DNA from: Dendrobium chrysotoxum
Lineage: Eukaryota > Streptophyta > Magnoliopsida > Asparagales > Orchidaceae
DNA: 64,000 nt
Assembly: GCA_019925795.1 (NCBI GenBank)
Contig: CM034313.1
Span: 88,691,663 to 88,755,662 of the forward strand
Direction of reading: 5' to 3'
Positions within the stretch are counted from its first letter, which is position 1; every line of letters starts with the position of its first letter. Both the position numbers and the translations under genes were made by a program. The notes beneath the pieces were generated by a model. It saw only the letters and a program-made list of their open reading frames with translations. It made no database searches and was not told the origin of the DNA. Positions 1 to 12,400 of the stretch are shown piece after piece.

Positions 1-115
1 TTTATGATCATCTGTACAAATTGGAGCACCTCATTATGATCAATCATCTTGATGCATCCATTAGGAATGAGAAATTCTGAAGATTGTCTCTCGACCAGCC
101 GAATGTGCTTTGGGG

Positions 116-597
116 TAGGGGTGTCAAAATCGGGTTTCGGATCGGGTTCGGGTCAAACCCGGAATGACCCGCGGCCTAAACGGGTTGACCCTAACCCGAC
201 CCAGGTCGCAAGGCGGACGCGCGGGCGAGCGCTCGCGAGCACGCGGGTGCGGGCGAGCACGCGGGTGCGGGCCAGCGCGGGCGCGGGTGCGGGCGAGCGC
301 GCTAGCGGGCGCAGGTGCGGGCGAGCGCGGCTAGCGCGAGGGCGCGCGGGCGGGCAGGCAAGCGGGGATGCGGCGGGCAGGCCAGGGCAGGGTGGGCAGG
401 CTTCTCGGGCAGGGCTTTAAACAGGTAAACGGGTTGACCCGGTAACCCGTCGGGTCAACCCGAACCCGACCCGCTTTTCAAACGGGTCGAATTCCTGAAC
501 CCGAACCTGACCCGTTTTGAACTCGGGTCGTGTTCGAGTCGGGTTTTCCGGGTCGGATTCGAGTCGGATTTTCGTGTCGTGTCAAATATTGACACTA
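116..597. repeat. GC-rich hAT-like interspersed repeat with internal minisatellite
   Basis: The block starts TAGGGGTGTCAAAA and ends near TTGACACTA, which resembles the inverted ends of non-autonomous hAT elements. Inside, hexamers of the GGGTCA/GACCCG type recur on both strands. Positions about 200-415 form a degenerate GC-rich minisatellite built on GCGGGTGCGGGCGAGC-like units. I could not find a matching 8-bp duplication, so the boundaries are approximate. The open frame across it is a composition artefact, not a gene. Bases 1-115 show nothing recognisable. Confidence 0.5.
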
Positions 598-1458
598 GGT
601 ACTAACCCTGACTTCGGAGTTAAATGAGTGTAAAAGTGACGTGAAATAAAGCAAAGAAAAAAATGATACTTGAATATCTAGGGCTAGGACTACTATCTTT
701 TACAATTGTTATCCTAATTATTATACAATATTAAATTATAAGATTGTGATTCTATCCTCATGAATATTACACCTGCATGAATATGGTTCATGCCAATCAG
801 TATGAGGTTTTGTTTGGGATAGTTTTTTACTTTTTTAACTGTTATTTAAACCAGCTTTTTAGTACAAAAATTTCTAATTCAAAAAAAAGATTATACTAGA
901 AAGCTGCTTTAGAAAAAGGTAAAAAAAAAACAGTCTCAAACGAAGCTTGAGTGTGGACCAAAAAAATTGATTCACATTAATAAATATTTATCATATTTAT
1001 ATAAAAAAGCACACATTCTTACTAATTATTAAAGATATTATATTTTTAAATTTTAATTGGCTTCTTGCTCACATTATTTGCAAGTAATTCTTTTTTTTTC
1101 TTCTTGGAATGCACTTTTACTCTTTTTATAAATTTCCTATTTTTATTCATGTCTTGAGTTCAAAATAAATTGATTTCATGTTCAAATTTTAGGGTTTGTA
1201 AAGTTTAAGAAAAATTTAATTAATTTTAATTTAAATTTAATTATACCCAATGGATAGTGGGATAAAGGCTTGATGTTGTTGTTGTTGTATACCCAATGGG
1301 GCAATGCTTGATATTGCCAAGAACTGTTTTGTTTAATTAGTATTGATTTTGGAGAGAAAATTTATGTCAGGTATTCTGATGAAATTTATGTTATGATGGT
1401 TTTCTTATCTTTAGATTTATGCTGAGATTAGTGAAATCTATGAATATCATCTGTAGCA
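598..1458. other. AT-rich intergenic DNA with a MITE and a SINE-like tail
   Basis: No gene is visible. The stretch contains the Tourist-like MITE at 806-946 and, at about 1252-1288, a short segment (GTGGGATAAAGGCTTGATG followed by a GTT run) that looks like the 3' tail of an Au-type plant SINE. The rest is low-complexity AT-rich sequence. Confidence 0.5.
806..946. mobile_element. Tourist-like MITE, copy 1
   Basis: Inverted ends read GGTTTTGTTTGGGA at the left and TCTCAAACGAAGC at the right, with an A/T-rich centre that pairs AGCTTTTTAGTA with a matching right arm. The same arrangement recurs five more times in the window. Ends of the GGCTTTGTTTGGGA kind are typical of Tourist/PIF-Harbinger MITEs. 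Confidence 0.65.
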
Positions 1459-3197
1459 TTAATCTTAAGGGATTTTTACATACATAATACTTAAAAGTTA
1501 AAACTATGTTATTTACTCATCTAACACATAAACTTACCTATTTACACACATGCCACTAAAAAGCTTTTTGCATTTCTAAAAAATCACTCTGTCTCCTCTC
1601 TGTGAAACCCCGCTCAGCTATCTGTTCGCAAGCTACTCCACGGGATGAACCCCATTTCCTTTTCTCTCCCGCTGATCGCTAGCCCTAGTTGAAACCGCCG
1701 ACCTACCCTAGCCGCCGGCTCTCCTTCCTTTGCTAGGTGAACTCTCCCCATTCTTCTCTTTTCCACCTCCCTATTCTTCTCCATATAATCTCTTCTCAAA
1801 TCTCCTTATCATTCTCAAGTAATCGTTCCATTTTGCTTCAGATTTTATATACGGATAAGAGTATGTGTTTCTTTTGTCTTATACTTTCTAATCATACCTA
1901 ATGTCTTAGTATGTGTTTGCTTTGAATGTTGTATGACAGTTGTTCGATAAAATGCCACTAGGAGATATTTATGTTTGCTTTTTCCATATGAAAACCAATG
2001 CAATCCACATTCGGACTAAATCATCTTTATTGAACTAATGATTTTGTGAAGATATAGAAAAAAATGAAAAAAGAAATTTGTAAAGATTTGACAGACCTAT
2101 ATAGTTCAGTCTTAAGGTGGTAAGATATAATTTTGAGGCAATGTTGTAGTACTTAAATTACTTTCCAGCTATATACAAAAGCATCAAGCTTGTGTATTCT
2201 TGCATTGATAAAGCAGTGAAGTCCGTTCAGTTTCAGGTTTTTCGTTGTAGTTATAAACTCAAATTTGATTTGTAATTACGGGTATTCTCCCCTGTAGGTC
2301 GTAAGCATGACCCCTTAGCCGCCAGCATAGTGCTTTGGTTCGTTCTTTTTGTAAAAATAAATTAACATCACTTCTCTCAACCTTTGAAGTTCTCTGATTA
2401 CCACCAACATATTTTAGCCTGCTCTGTCTCTTTATTACACTCCAATACCCTCCATATTTGAATGCAATATAGCACAAATTATTGGAATCCATATCTAGCA
2501 AAGAAGTTATTAATGAGAAAAAATTAATGAAGTAATATAATGAAGTAAAATCAAAGGAAAAGGAAAGACTTAAGTTCTGTTAAAATGCATAGTTCTGTTA
2601 AAATGCATATATTATATTTTACTGCAAATGATGACTTGCTAATTTTTTTTTCTAACTTTACTTCTTTGAGCAGATATAAACTGAACTATGTATTTCATCA
2701 GAAAGTTCTGGCTCATTTCATTGATGCTTCTCTTTTTTCCTATAAATTGAACTATGCATTTGAGCAAATATTTTATCAGAAAAGTTCTAGCTCATTTCAA
2801 AACAAAATTGAACTATGCATTTTATGTGTTACAGTCACAAATTGAAACGGATTGCTGGACGGGACGTGAGGTTGTTTACCTAATCGAATTTTTTCTGTTT
2901 CAGAGATAGAACGGAAGAGAGGCTAGACGGGAGGCTCCGACGCATTTCGACTGGAACAAAGATCCGTTTTGTTCTTCGATGAAATGGAGAAGATGAGCAA
3001 ATGCCAAATGAACACTTTCGCGCCCAAACAAGCTTGCGAATAGATAGCCGAGCAGCGTTTCACGGAGAGGAGACGGAGTGGTTTTTTAGAAAGGCAAAAA
3101 ACTTTTTAGTGGTATGTGTGTAAATAGGTAAGTTTAGGTGTTAGATGAGTAATTAACATAGTTTTAAGTGTTATGTATGTAAAAATCCTTAATCTTA
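1459..3197. mobile_element. Mutator-like element with long inverted ends and 9-bp TSD
   Basis: The element (1468-3188) is bounded by a perfect 9-bp duplication TTAATCTTA (1459-1467 and 3189-3197). Its ends, starting AGGGATTTTTACATAC and finishing GTATGTAAAAATCC, are imperfect inverted repeats of roughly 170 bp that run inward to about 1640 and from about 3035. The 9-bp duplication and GGGATTTTT terminus fit the Mutator superfamily. No transposase is visible. The interior has a CT-rich, GC-moderate segment (about 1600-1800 and 2900-3000) that looks more like a captured 5'-UTR than transposon DNA, so a Pack-MULE is possible. The small minus frame at 1614-1799 is not convincing as a protein. Confidence 0.72.
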
Positions 3198-4193
3198 ATG
3201 CAAATATAAAAATAATGAGATATATTTGGACGTGAAATCCGTTAAGATATCTTAGCACTTCTTTTTTTTTTTTTGAGGGTTTAGTTGTAGGATGGGCTGT
3301 TTTATTAGCAATTTTAAAATTACTATTTTTTTTTATTATGTAGTTGATTAGAAGATGTTGAGTTACAACTTATCATTAATTTTTGAATAAATTGCTAATA
3401 TACTATTCATTCCATATCTAAAAATAATAATTGAAGGGCTAAGGAATCTCATGTAGAAAGAGATTTTCATGCTTAATTTATATAAGAGAGAAATGCACAG
3501 CAATATGAACATTTACATTTTTAATATCCAAGGTTTATTATTTACGCTATATAGCACTTTGTTAGAGGATGTAATGGATCACAATGGACGCTCATTGTAT
3601 CTCGCCCAGCACGTCGTTGGGCCGCATGTCTCTTGGACCAGTCGATGCCTTTCCCTGGACTAGTTAATGACCTAGCTTGCGAGCTCTTATGTGCTAACCT
3701 CACTTGTTTGTCGTTACGGGTTTCAAAGTTTTCGATGAAGGGACGGCACCATTGGGAGCTCTCAGGCTAGGACATCGATGGGTCCATATGTGCAAATCAC
3801 TAAAGAGCTCACAACCGATGGCACCACTAGCTTCGGGCTTCATTTGGGACGGCTTTCTCACTACTTCTTAAATCAGCTTTCTAATATTAAAAAATTATTT
3901 TAAGAAGCAGTGAGAAAACTGTCCCAAACAAAACCTCAAATGAAATGAAGCTCACAGGCTAAGGCATCAACAATGTTGCTAGTTGCAGGCTAAAGCATTG
4001 ATTTATCCATTGGCGATGATGGGGTTTATTGGCTGGCTGTAACAGGAAAGTATATATTTTATTTTATTTTATTTTTAAATATTATGTATAAAAATAATAA
4101 ATTTTAGATAATAAATATATAAATAATAATATTTCTGGTGCTTTAAATCTCACTTCTTAGACAAATACCCAAAACGACATCATCGTCTTGTTT
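3198..4193. other. Intergenic DNA, no gene seen
   Basis: Apart from the MITE at 3836-3935, I see nothing recognisable. It includes a T-run near 3262 and unique-looking sequence around 3570-3830. The plus-strand frame at 3469-3663 has no recognisable similarity and sits in ordinary intergenic composition. Confidence 0.4.
3836..3935. mobile_element. Tourist-like MITE, copy 2
   Basis: A compact 100-bp copy with left end GGCTTCATTTGGGACGGC and right end GTCCCAAACAAAACC. The two halves pair almost throughout (CTCACTACTTCTTAAA against TTTAAGAAGCAGTGAG). Confidence 0.7.
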
Positions 4194-4936
4194 GTGGTCT
4201 TCAAGAAATTATTACGTATGGAGTCTGGAAGTAGCTCTATGCCCAGACTCTGATTAAATTAAGACACATTGATTTTTTACTTTCTTTCTAACAACCCGAT
4301 AACTCAACCTAGCCCAGCCGCCAAAAATTTGAAATCGTGACAGCCCACTCATTTTATGTTTTAAAAAAAAAACCCACGAAAGCTCCTAAATATTTAGGAT
4401 TTTTGCGGAATAAATTTTTTGATAGCTGTTGAGAAAGAAAATAAATAACAACGATGAAGATGAAAACTAGTTTGGAGGACGTCACATTCTCTGAAGGGCT
4501 ATTGGAAAAGAAGAATAAGCTTAAGAGTAAGATGTAATTTACTTACCTAATAATTACTTTTCAATATATATTATGAGGCAATATATATTTTGCTAAGCTT
4601 AGTTCTTCAATAGAGAAATCTGTCGTAGAAGCAAATACAACAGAATTGTGTTCACCTTCAAGGCAGATAAGGTTTTCAAACAAGCTCAAATGTTTCGACA
4701 AGAAATTTATAAAGTGGGTAGCAACAGTTTATGCATTTTTTGTGATGTTTCACACACATAACTTAGAATATATTCTCAAAAAATTTATATATCGAATGCC
4801 GCGAAAACGCATGCTTCTGTTATTCAAGTATATAAAATTTTATGTAAAATGATAATTTTTTAGAAGTTCATTTACTCTCTCATATATAATTATTATGTAT
4901 TTTTTTCTTTCATTTACGTGGTATTTTTGTTCATTT

Positions 4937-7375
4937 TGATGCTATGTATTACTATATATTAATGTGTATTGTTATGTATTATTATATATTAATGTGTATT
5001 AATATGTATTACTATGTATTATTATGTATTATTGTGTATTAATGTGTATTGTTATATATTGTTGTATATTTTGTTGTGTATTACTGTATATTTTTTGTGT
5101 ATTGATATGTATTGCTATGTATTTTACTAGGTATTGCTGTGAATTGTTGTATATTTTGCCAGGTATTATTGTGTATTGCTAAGTATTCAAGTTTATGTGA
5201 ATTCACAATATTTTATTTATTCATTTAAAAGTTTTTTGAGCTTTTACACAACTGTGTATTAGAGAAATTATATTAAAAAATATGATTTTTTTGCTAATAC
5301 GTACTATATATTATTAGGTATTACTATGTATTGATAAGTATTCAAGCTTATATGAATTCATAATATTTTATTTTTTAATTTGAAAGCTTTTTGAGCTTTT
5401 ACACAGCTGTATATTAGAGAAATTATATTAAAAAATATAATTTTTTTGCTTATATGCACTATATATTACCAGTTATTGATGTGTATTGCTAAGTATTCAA
5501 GCTTACATGAATCCACAATATTTTATTTAATCATTTAAAAGATTTTTGAGCTTTTACATAGCTGTATATTAGAGAAATTATATTGAAAAATATGATTTTT
5601 TTGCTAATACGTGCTATATATTGTTAGTTATTATTAAGTATTCATGCTTATATGAATCCATAATATTTTTTTTTTTTATTTGAAAGTTTTTTTAAGCTTT
5701 TATACAATTGTGTAATAGAGAAATTATATTAAAAAATATAATTTTGTTGCTAATACACACTATATATTGCTAAGTATTCAAGCTTATATGAATTCACAAT
5801 ATTTTATTTATTTATTTGAAAGCTTTTTTAAGTTTTACATAGCTGTGTATTTGTTAGATTATATTAGAAAATATAATTTTTTTGCTAATACGTACTATAT
5901 ATTGTTATATTTTGTTGTGTATTTCTAAGTATTCATGCTTATATAAATCTACAATATTTTATTTCTTCATTTGAAAGCTTTTTGAGCTTTTACACAGATA
6001 TTTATTAGAGAAATTATATTAAAAAATATAATTTTTTTGCTAATACACACTATATATTGCCAGATATTGTTGTGTATTACTCAGTATTTAAACTTATATG
6101 AATCTATAATTGATATATCGCCAAAAAATCATCTCGATCGGGCATGAATCTCGAGGAAAAACTCAAGTTGGAAACTTCAAAAATTAATTCGGAGACCATT
6201 TAAACTCCGATTTCAGCAAGCTTATAGTCGAACTGAGCGTCTCGGAAATACGAATCCAACAACACCAAATTCGACTCAATCCGAGCTCAAACGAGTCCAA
6301 ATCAAGTACCCGAAGCGCTGTTGTAAGTATCAAACAGCTATTTGAGTTACCAAACGGTCTCCGATTTTGACGAGCTTATAGTCGAATCGAGCGGCTCGAC
6401 GAGACGAATCCAACGAGCCTAAGATCGTAGAATTCTGATACCATTAAGACCTTCAAATGCTCAATAAACGGTTCATGATCAAGGGATTCAATATCGGCCA
6501 TTCATCCGGATCACTCCTTATTTGCCCATGATCCTTCATCTATTTACGGGCTATGCCACTCCAGAAAAACTATAAATAGCCCCTCATTTCTCTTAAGAGG
6601 GGACCCAAGCCAAGAAGAGAAGAAGAAGAGAAGAGAAGTCTAGGAGGGAATAGCTCCTCCTCGACCACCGCCGGAACTTCGCCGGAACTCCGCCGAAACA
6701 CCACCGAAGCACCACCGGGCGTCCGAGGGACGCCGGAGCTCTGCCCGACGCCAGAATTCTACCCGACGCCCGAGTGACGCCGGACTTCTTTCCAAGTGAC
6801 GTCGGAATTCTGCTCGACACCCGAGTGACGTCGGAACTCCGCTTGGCCTTGTAACTGATGCTCATTGTAATCTGATCGTCCTGAATTTAAAGGACGAATC
6901 AGCCTCGTGTATTTCAAACAACACTAGTGGAACTCTTTCAACTGGGCGTGGCCCCGTAGTTTTTTCCCTTTCCAGGGTTTTCCACGTAAAAATTCTGGTG
7001 TCACTATCTCAATTCTGTTTGTGTGCTAGATATACGTACAACGCTGAGACGAAAAATTTAAACTCTATCGCCGCGTATATTTGAGTCCGCAACAATAATA
7101 TTTTATTTATTCATTTAAAATTTTTTTGAGCTTTTACTCAGCTGTATATTAGAGAAATTATATTTGAAAATATAATTTTTTTGCCAATACGCACTACGTA
7201 TTACTAGGTATTGCTGTGTATTATCAAGTATTCAAGCTTATATAAATTCACAATATTTTATTTATTCATTTGAAGATTTTTTGAGCTTTTACATAGCTGT
7301 ATATTAAAGAAATTATATTGGAAAATATAACTTTTTTGCTAATACGCACTTTATATTGCTATTTATTATTGTGCA
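4937..7375. repeat. Left-arm tandem array, about 150-bp units
   Basis: The array starts with short TATTANTGTGTATT-like runs, then settles into units of about 136-155 bp marked by AATATTTTATTTATTCATTT followed by AAAGTTTTTTGAGCTTTTAC. Marker starts are near 5207, 5362, 5516, 5662, 5798 and 5952, then about 7096 and 7252 beyond the nested solo LTR. The unit spacing resumes normally on the far side of the LTR, so the array predates that insertion. Confidence 0.75.
6106..7099 (+). mobile_element. Solo LTR of the Tat-type gypsy family, TSD ATAAT
   Basis: Positions 6111-7094 match the full LTR seen at 34911-35914: start TGATATATCGCC, sense TATA box TATAAATA at 6571-6578, end GAGTCCGCAACA. A perfect 5-bp duplication ATAAT flanks it (6106-6110, 7095-7099). 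No internal region follows, so this is a solo LTR left by LTR-LTR recombination. It is inserted into the left arm of the foldback element. Confidence 0.9.
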
Positions 7376-7559
7376 GGTCGGGTTAAATTTAATCAAGATA
7401 AGCTTTTTGAGATGGAATTTGTTTTAAGATAAGAATAATATGAGAGTAGATTAATTGACTAGTCATACATTATGTCTTTTTCAAATAAATTTTTGCTTTT
7501 AACAATCCTATTAACACTATACTACTTATAAATCACTCTTTGAGGTAGCGTATGGGTCA

Positions 7560-8660
7560 CAATATAAAGTAATACACAGTAGTACACAATAAAATACATA
7601 ACAATACACCGTAATTCACAACAATACGTAGCAATAAATACTAATATACAGTAATACACAGCATCAAAAAGCTTTCAAATGAATAAATAAAATATTGTGT
7701 ATTCATATAAACTTGAATACTTAGCACTATACAATAATATCTAGTAATACATAGTGTGTATTAACAAAAAAAATCAGATTTTCTAATATAATTTCACTAA
7801 TATACAGCTATGTAAAAGCTTAAAAAGCTTCCAAATAACTAAATAAAATATTGTGTATTCATATATCTTGAATACTTAGCAATACACAATAATACCTAGC
7901 AATACATAGTGCGTATTAGCAAAAAAATTATATTTTTAACATAATTTCTTTAATATACAGCTGTATAAAAGCTCAAAAAGTTTTCAAATGAAAAAATAAA
8001 ATATTGTGGATTCGTATAAACTTGAATACTTAGCAATATACAATAATACCTAGCAATATATAGTGCGTATTAGCAAAAAAATTTATATTTTTAATATAAT
8101 TTCTCAAATACACAGCTTAAATACTTAACATAAAAAAAATAAAATATTGTGGATTCATATAAGCTTAAATACTTAACAATACTTAGCAATACCTAGCAAT
8201 ATATAGTGCATATTAGTAAAAAATTTATATTTATAATATAATTTCTTTAATATATTGAGTAAAATCTCAAAAAGTTTTCAAATAAATAAATAAAATATGG
8301 TAGATTCATAAAAGCTTGTATACTTAGTAATACACAATAATGCCTAGCAATATATAATATGTATTAGCAAAAAAATTATATTTTCAGATGTAATTTCTTT
8401 AATACACATCTATGTAAAAGTTCAAAAAGTTTTCAAATGAATAAATAAAATATTGTTGATTCATATAAGCTTGAATACTCTGTAATACTTAGCAAAATAC
8501 GTTGCAGTGCACAACAATACATAACTAAATACATAGCAAAATACACAACAATACACATCAAAATATATAGCATTATTCAGCAATACATAGTAATATATAG
8601 CAATGCACATTAATACATAACAATATACAATAATATACAATAATATACGGTAATACGTAG
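7560..8660. repeat. Right-arm tandem array, mirror of left arm
   Basis: Units of about 150 bp carry the reverse complement of the left-arm marker (AATAAATAAAATATTGTG near 7683, 7845, 7996, 8136, 8285 and 8440). The outer edge again dissolves into short AATACATA-type runs (about 8460-8660). Confidence 0.72.
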
Positions 8661-9403
8661 CATCAAAATGAATAAAAATATCACATAAATGAAAGCAATA
8701 AAAATCATAATAATTATATTGAGAGAATAAATAAACTTCTAAAAAACTATCATTTTACATAAAATTTTATATAGCCGATTAACAAAAACATGCGTTTTCA
8801 CGACATTCAACGTATAAATTTTTGAAGAATATATTTTAAGTTAATGTGTTACATCATAAAAAATATATAAATCATTACTACCGAGTTTGAAAATTCCTCG
8901 TCGAAGCATTTGTGCTTGTTTGAGAACTTGATTTGCCTTGAAGGTGAACACAGTTATGTTGTACTTGCCTCTACGACAGGTTTCTCTGTTGAAAAATTAA
9001 GCTTAACAAAATGTATATTACATCATAATATATATTGAAAAATAATTATTAGTTAAATAAATTACATCTTACTCTTAAACTTGTTCTTCTTTTTCAATGA
9101 TCTTTCGAAGAATACGATATCCTCCAAACGAATTTTCATTTTCATCGCCTTTACTCATTTTTCTTTCTCAACAGCGACAAACAGTTTTATTCTGCAAAAA
9201 TTTAGAGTATTTGAGGGTTTTGAGGATTTTTTTTTAGAAACATAAAAACGAGTGGGTTATTGTAATTTTAATATTTTCACGGCTGAACTAATGAACTAAT
9301 CGAGTCGTCGGAACGTTAAAAAAAAAAATTTTCTAGCATTTTATTTTTATTGGTGTCCCACCGCACGTAATAATTTCTATTGGTCCTCGCGTTCACTGCT
9401 ACT

Positions 9404-9412
9404 AAACCCTAA
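9404..9412 (+). promoter_or_regulatory. Telo-box upstream of oxidoreductase gene
   Basis: AAACCCTAA lies 23 bp before the start codon, probably in the 5' UTR or core promoter. Telo-boxes near plant transcription starts are associated with genes active in dividing tissue. Function here is inferred from position only. Confidence 0.4.
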
Positions 9413-9434
9413 GCGTATCTTCTAGCCGGAAACG

Positions 9435-12400
9435 ATGAAAGCGGTAGAAATCACAACTCCCGGTGGGCCGGAAGTTCTCAAGATGCAAGAAGTGGATGAG
9501 CCAGAGGTTGCGGATGGCGAGGTTCTCATCAAAGTGGAGGCTGCCGGCGTTAACCGGGCCGATACTGTCCAGAGGAGGGGATCATATCCTCCGCCGAAGG
9601 GCGCCAGCCCGTTCCCCGGGCTCGAGTGTTCGGGCACAGTCATCGCCGTCGGCCGATCCGTAGACCGCTGGAAGGTTGGCGATCAGGTAACGCCAATATT
9701 TGACATTCATCAACTGAATGATTCTGCTCATTCTGCGGTTTGAATTATGTTATATTATTTTTTTGTTATTGATTCGGAGTTTAGAGCTACTATTTATTGC
9801 ATAATATTTTGATCTAGATCAGTAAGTCGCAGCTTAGCTATGAGGCTAGGCCTAGTGCGTCTTCTTTTTTGCTATTTCATGATTATTTGAGCTGATCAGG
9901 CAGGCCTCAAATTAAAACCATTGATACGGTGTACTCTCAACTAGTTTCAGACTGTGTTACTAGGAAAACTGTAGGGTATTAAATTCTTCAGGTTAATAAC
10001 ACTGCAGCTTTGAAAAGTTATGCTACTAACCATATGAGAGAAGCTCTCTTTGATTCCATGCAATCTTGATGGAGACTAATGTGGGGAATAACCAATCCAA
10101 TCTCTTTTTTTTTCCTGATCGTTCTATCGATCATTTATGCTGAGTGATACTGGGTTCATACATTGATCTGAATATAGAGAACTCTTTCTTCATGTTGAAT
10201 TACGGTTATGCCGGATATGTTGTAGCTACATCAGCCAGGAATCAAACCTAAAGTTGTTAATCGTAAACATCATCGGTATCGGAACTATTTTTAGTGTTAG
10301 CTTCATTAACGCCTTACAATTCTACAACAATTCCAAAACAATCTAAACTTAAAAGATGATCATTCATTCTCATCTTAAACGTGGAAAGGTTAATTTAGAA
10401 AGGCAGGATACTCCTTTTAATGAGATAATATAGATCCACTATGTTTATTTATAGGTATGTGCTCTTCTTAGTGGAGGTGGATATGCAGAAAAGGTGGCCG
10501 TACCAGCTGGGCAGGTGCTTCCGGTTCCAAAAGGCATATCTTTGAGTGATGCTGCGAGCTTTCCAGAAGTGGCTTGCACTGTTTGGTCGACAGTCTTCAT
10601 GATGAGCCGCTTGACTGCTGGGGAAACTTTTCTGGTGATTATCTTGCAACATTTTTTTTTTTAATGTGCATTTCTATTGTTAAACATTTCTGCAATCCAT
10701 TTTTTAAAGGAAAAAAAAATTATGTCAAGTGGGTAATCAGAAAAACATGTGGTATATGAAGGTTGTTATTAGCTTAAGGATTCTGAGATGGCTCTGGATT
10801 TTAATCTTGAGTAGAATTTAAGAATTCACTAATATTGGTATGCTATCAAATGGATAATTCATGATATTCCAGATCTTGATGTTTTGGAGTGACTCTTTAT
10901 CATTTATTTAATGCATTATTTGTGTTAATTCTTTCTTCCATATGCTTTCAAGTTCATTGTAGGCTAGTGTCAATTTAATTCTTCATTCTTTTTATTTATT
11001 TTATTTTATCAAACTCATCTCCTTTATCATCTTTTCCTAGTTGTTCTTATTGTCATATTATTTAGACTTAACTATGATTAGTGCATGAATTAAATATCAG
11101 CATTCCATGCAAAACAAACTTAAAACAATAAGCAGACTTTACATTTGGAGGTTCTTCATCGGCCTAATCATCAGAAATAGTTGCAACAACAACCTAAACC
11201 AAACAATCTGAGGTTTGCTCCGTGCTTCCTTGCCCATATTCAAATTCAGTTTGGTATTAATTTCAATCTAATTGATAATCCTTTCTTAATAACTTTCAGC
11301 TGCCAGCTTTGGCCTATCCCTTTCCCTTCCACACCTTTGCACATTATCCCTCTATCCTGCTAACAGTTGTTTCTTTTTCTCCGCCTAACTGCCTAACATT
11401 TCAACGTTTTCTGTAATCGCCTCTGGTGCCAATGCCTCAGGTGGTTGGATGCCATCAAAAGCAAATAAAGTCTATTTTCTGCTGTTATTTCATTAAATTA
11501 AATACTTAAAAGTGAATGTATAGGAGGAACCTAAAGATTCTTAAAAAAGAAACAAAGATGATGTAGGACTAAATGCATATGTTGATGTTTTGCATTTTGA
11601 AATTATATTGTCTTTGAAAGAGCAAGAGCAATTAATCAACTTCCTTGATTTAAATGGTGATTGAAAATAATAAAGCAATAATTTAGATCAAGCAATAGAT
11701 TACACAACAAAGATTTAGAACACAAATATAGCCACAAGGGAAAGGGAAGGAGGAAGGTGCGGCTAGCTTGATTGGGGGTTTGATTTAGGGCACTTAAAAC
11801 TTGCCAAACATAATATGTTATTTATGGAGTAAGGTGTCATGGCAAGTTTTCAAAGAGGAAAGAGGGAGGGGGTGGGCCGGCGGCTAGCATGGATATAGGG
11901 GCTTGATTGGGGATTTAATTGGAGGAGTTATTAGTTGCTAGATTTGAAATTTTAAATTAGGAAAGGAGGTTTAAGTCAATTCCTATTTAAAATTCACATT
12001 TGCATGATTTGAGGGGCTTTCCTAAAATAGGTTTCCTTATTGAGGAAATAAAGTTCAAATTCAAATTTAATTGAATATGAGTTAAAATAGTTTCCAAAAT
12101 TAAAGGAAACTAATTTAGGAAAGGATTTGAAAGCTAGATTTTGAATGTTGGAGCCAAGGGGAGGGATGATGGCCGGCGGCTAGGGTTAGGGATGGAGGAA
12201 GGGAGGGGACTTGGGGCCGGCTAGGGTTTGGAGGTGGAGGGAGTTTTGACCAAGGGAAAAGGGGAAGATGGGATCGGCGGTTTGTAGGGTGGAGGGTGAA
12301 GGTGGCCGGCCGAGGGTTTGGGTGTTGGGTGTCCAAGAGGGAAAGGGGAGATGGGTGCCGGTGGCTTGGAGGAGGGGAGGGAGGCCGGCGACAAGGGGAA

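Larger units (their letters stand above)
4194..9388. mobile_element. Foldback Mutator-like element with arms of tandem repeats
   Basis: The outer parts of the segment are reverse complements: the stretch starting near 4203 (AAGAAATTATTACGT) pairs with the stretch ending near 9379 (ACGTAATAATTTCTA), and 4270-4900 pairs with 8750-9330, including the landmark AAGGTGAACACAGTT-type motif on the right arm. Inside each arm is a tandem array in mirror orientation, with a unique loop at about 7375-7560. The flanking 9-mers (GTGGTCTTC at 4194-4202 and TTGGTCCTC at 9380-9388) agree at 7 of 9 positions, a possible aged Mutator-type duplication. No transposase is seen. A solo LTR is nested at 6111-7094. 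The right end lies about 55 bp from the oxidoreductase start codon. Confidence 0.62.

Noticed and set aside
49..420. 123-codon Arg/Ala/Gly-rich frame in the first 420 bases
   Set aside because: It is a by-product of the GCGGGTGCGGGCGAGC minisatellite; frames stay open because of GC content.
116..597. 8-bp target duplication for the first hAT-like repeat
   Set aside because: Flanking octamers CTTTGGGG and GGTACTAA do not match, so the ends or the class remain uncertain.
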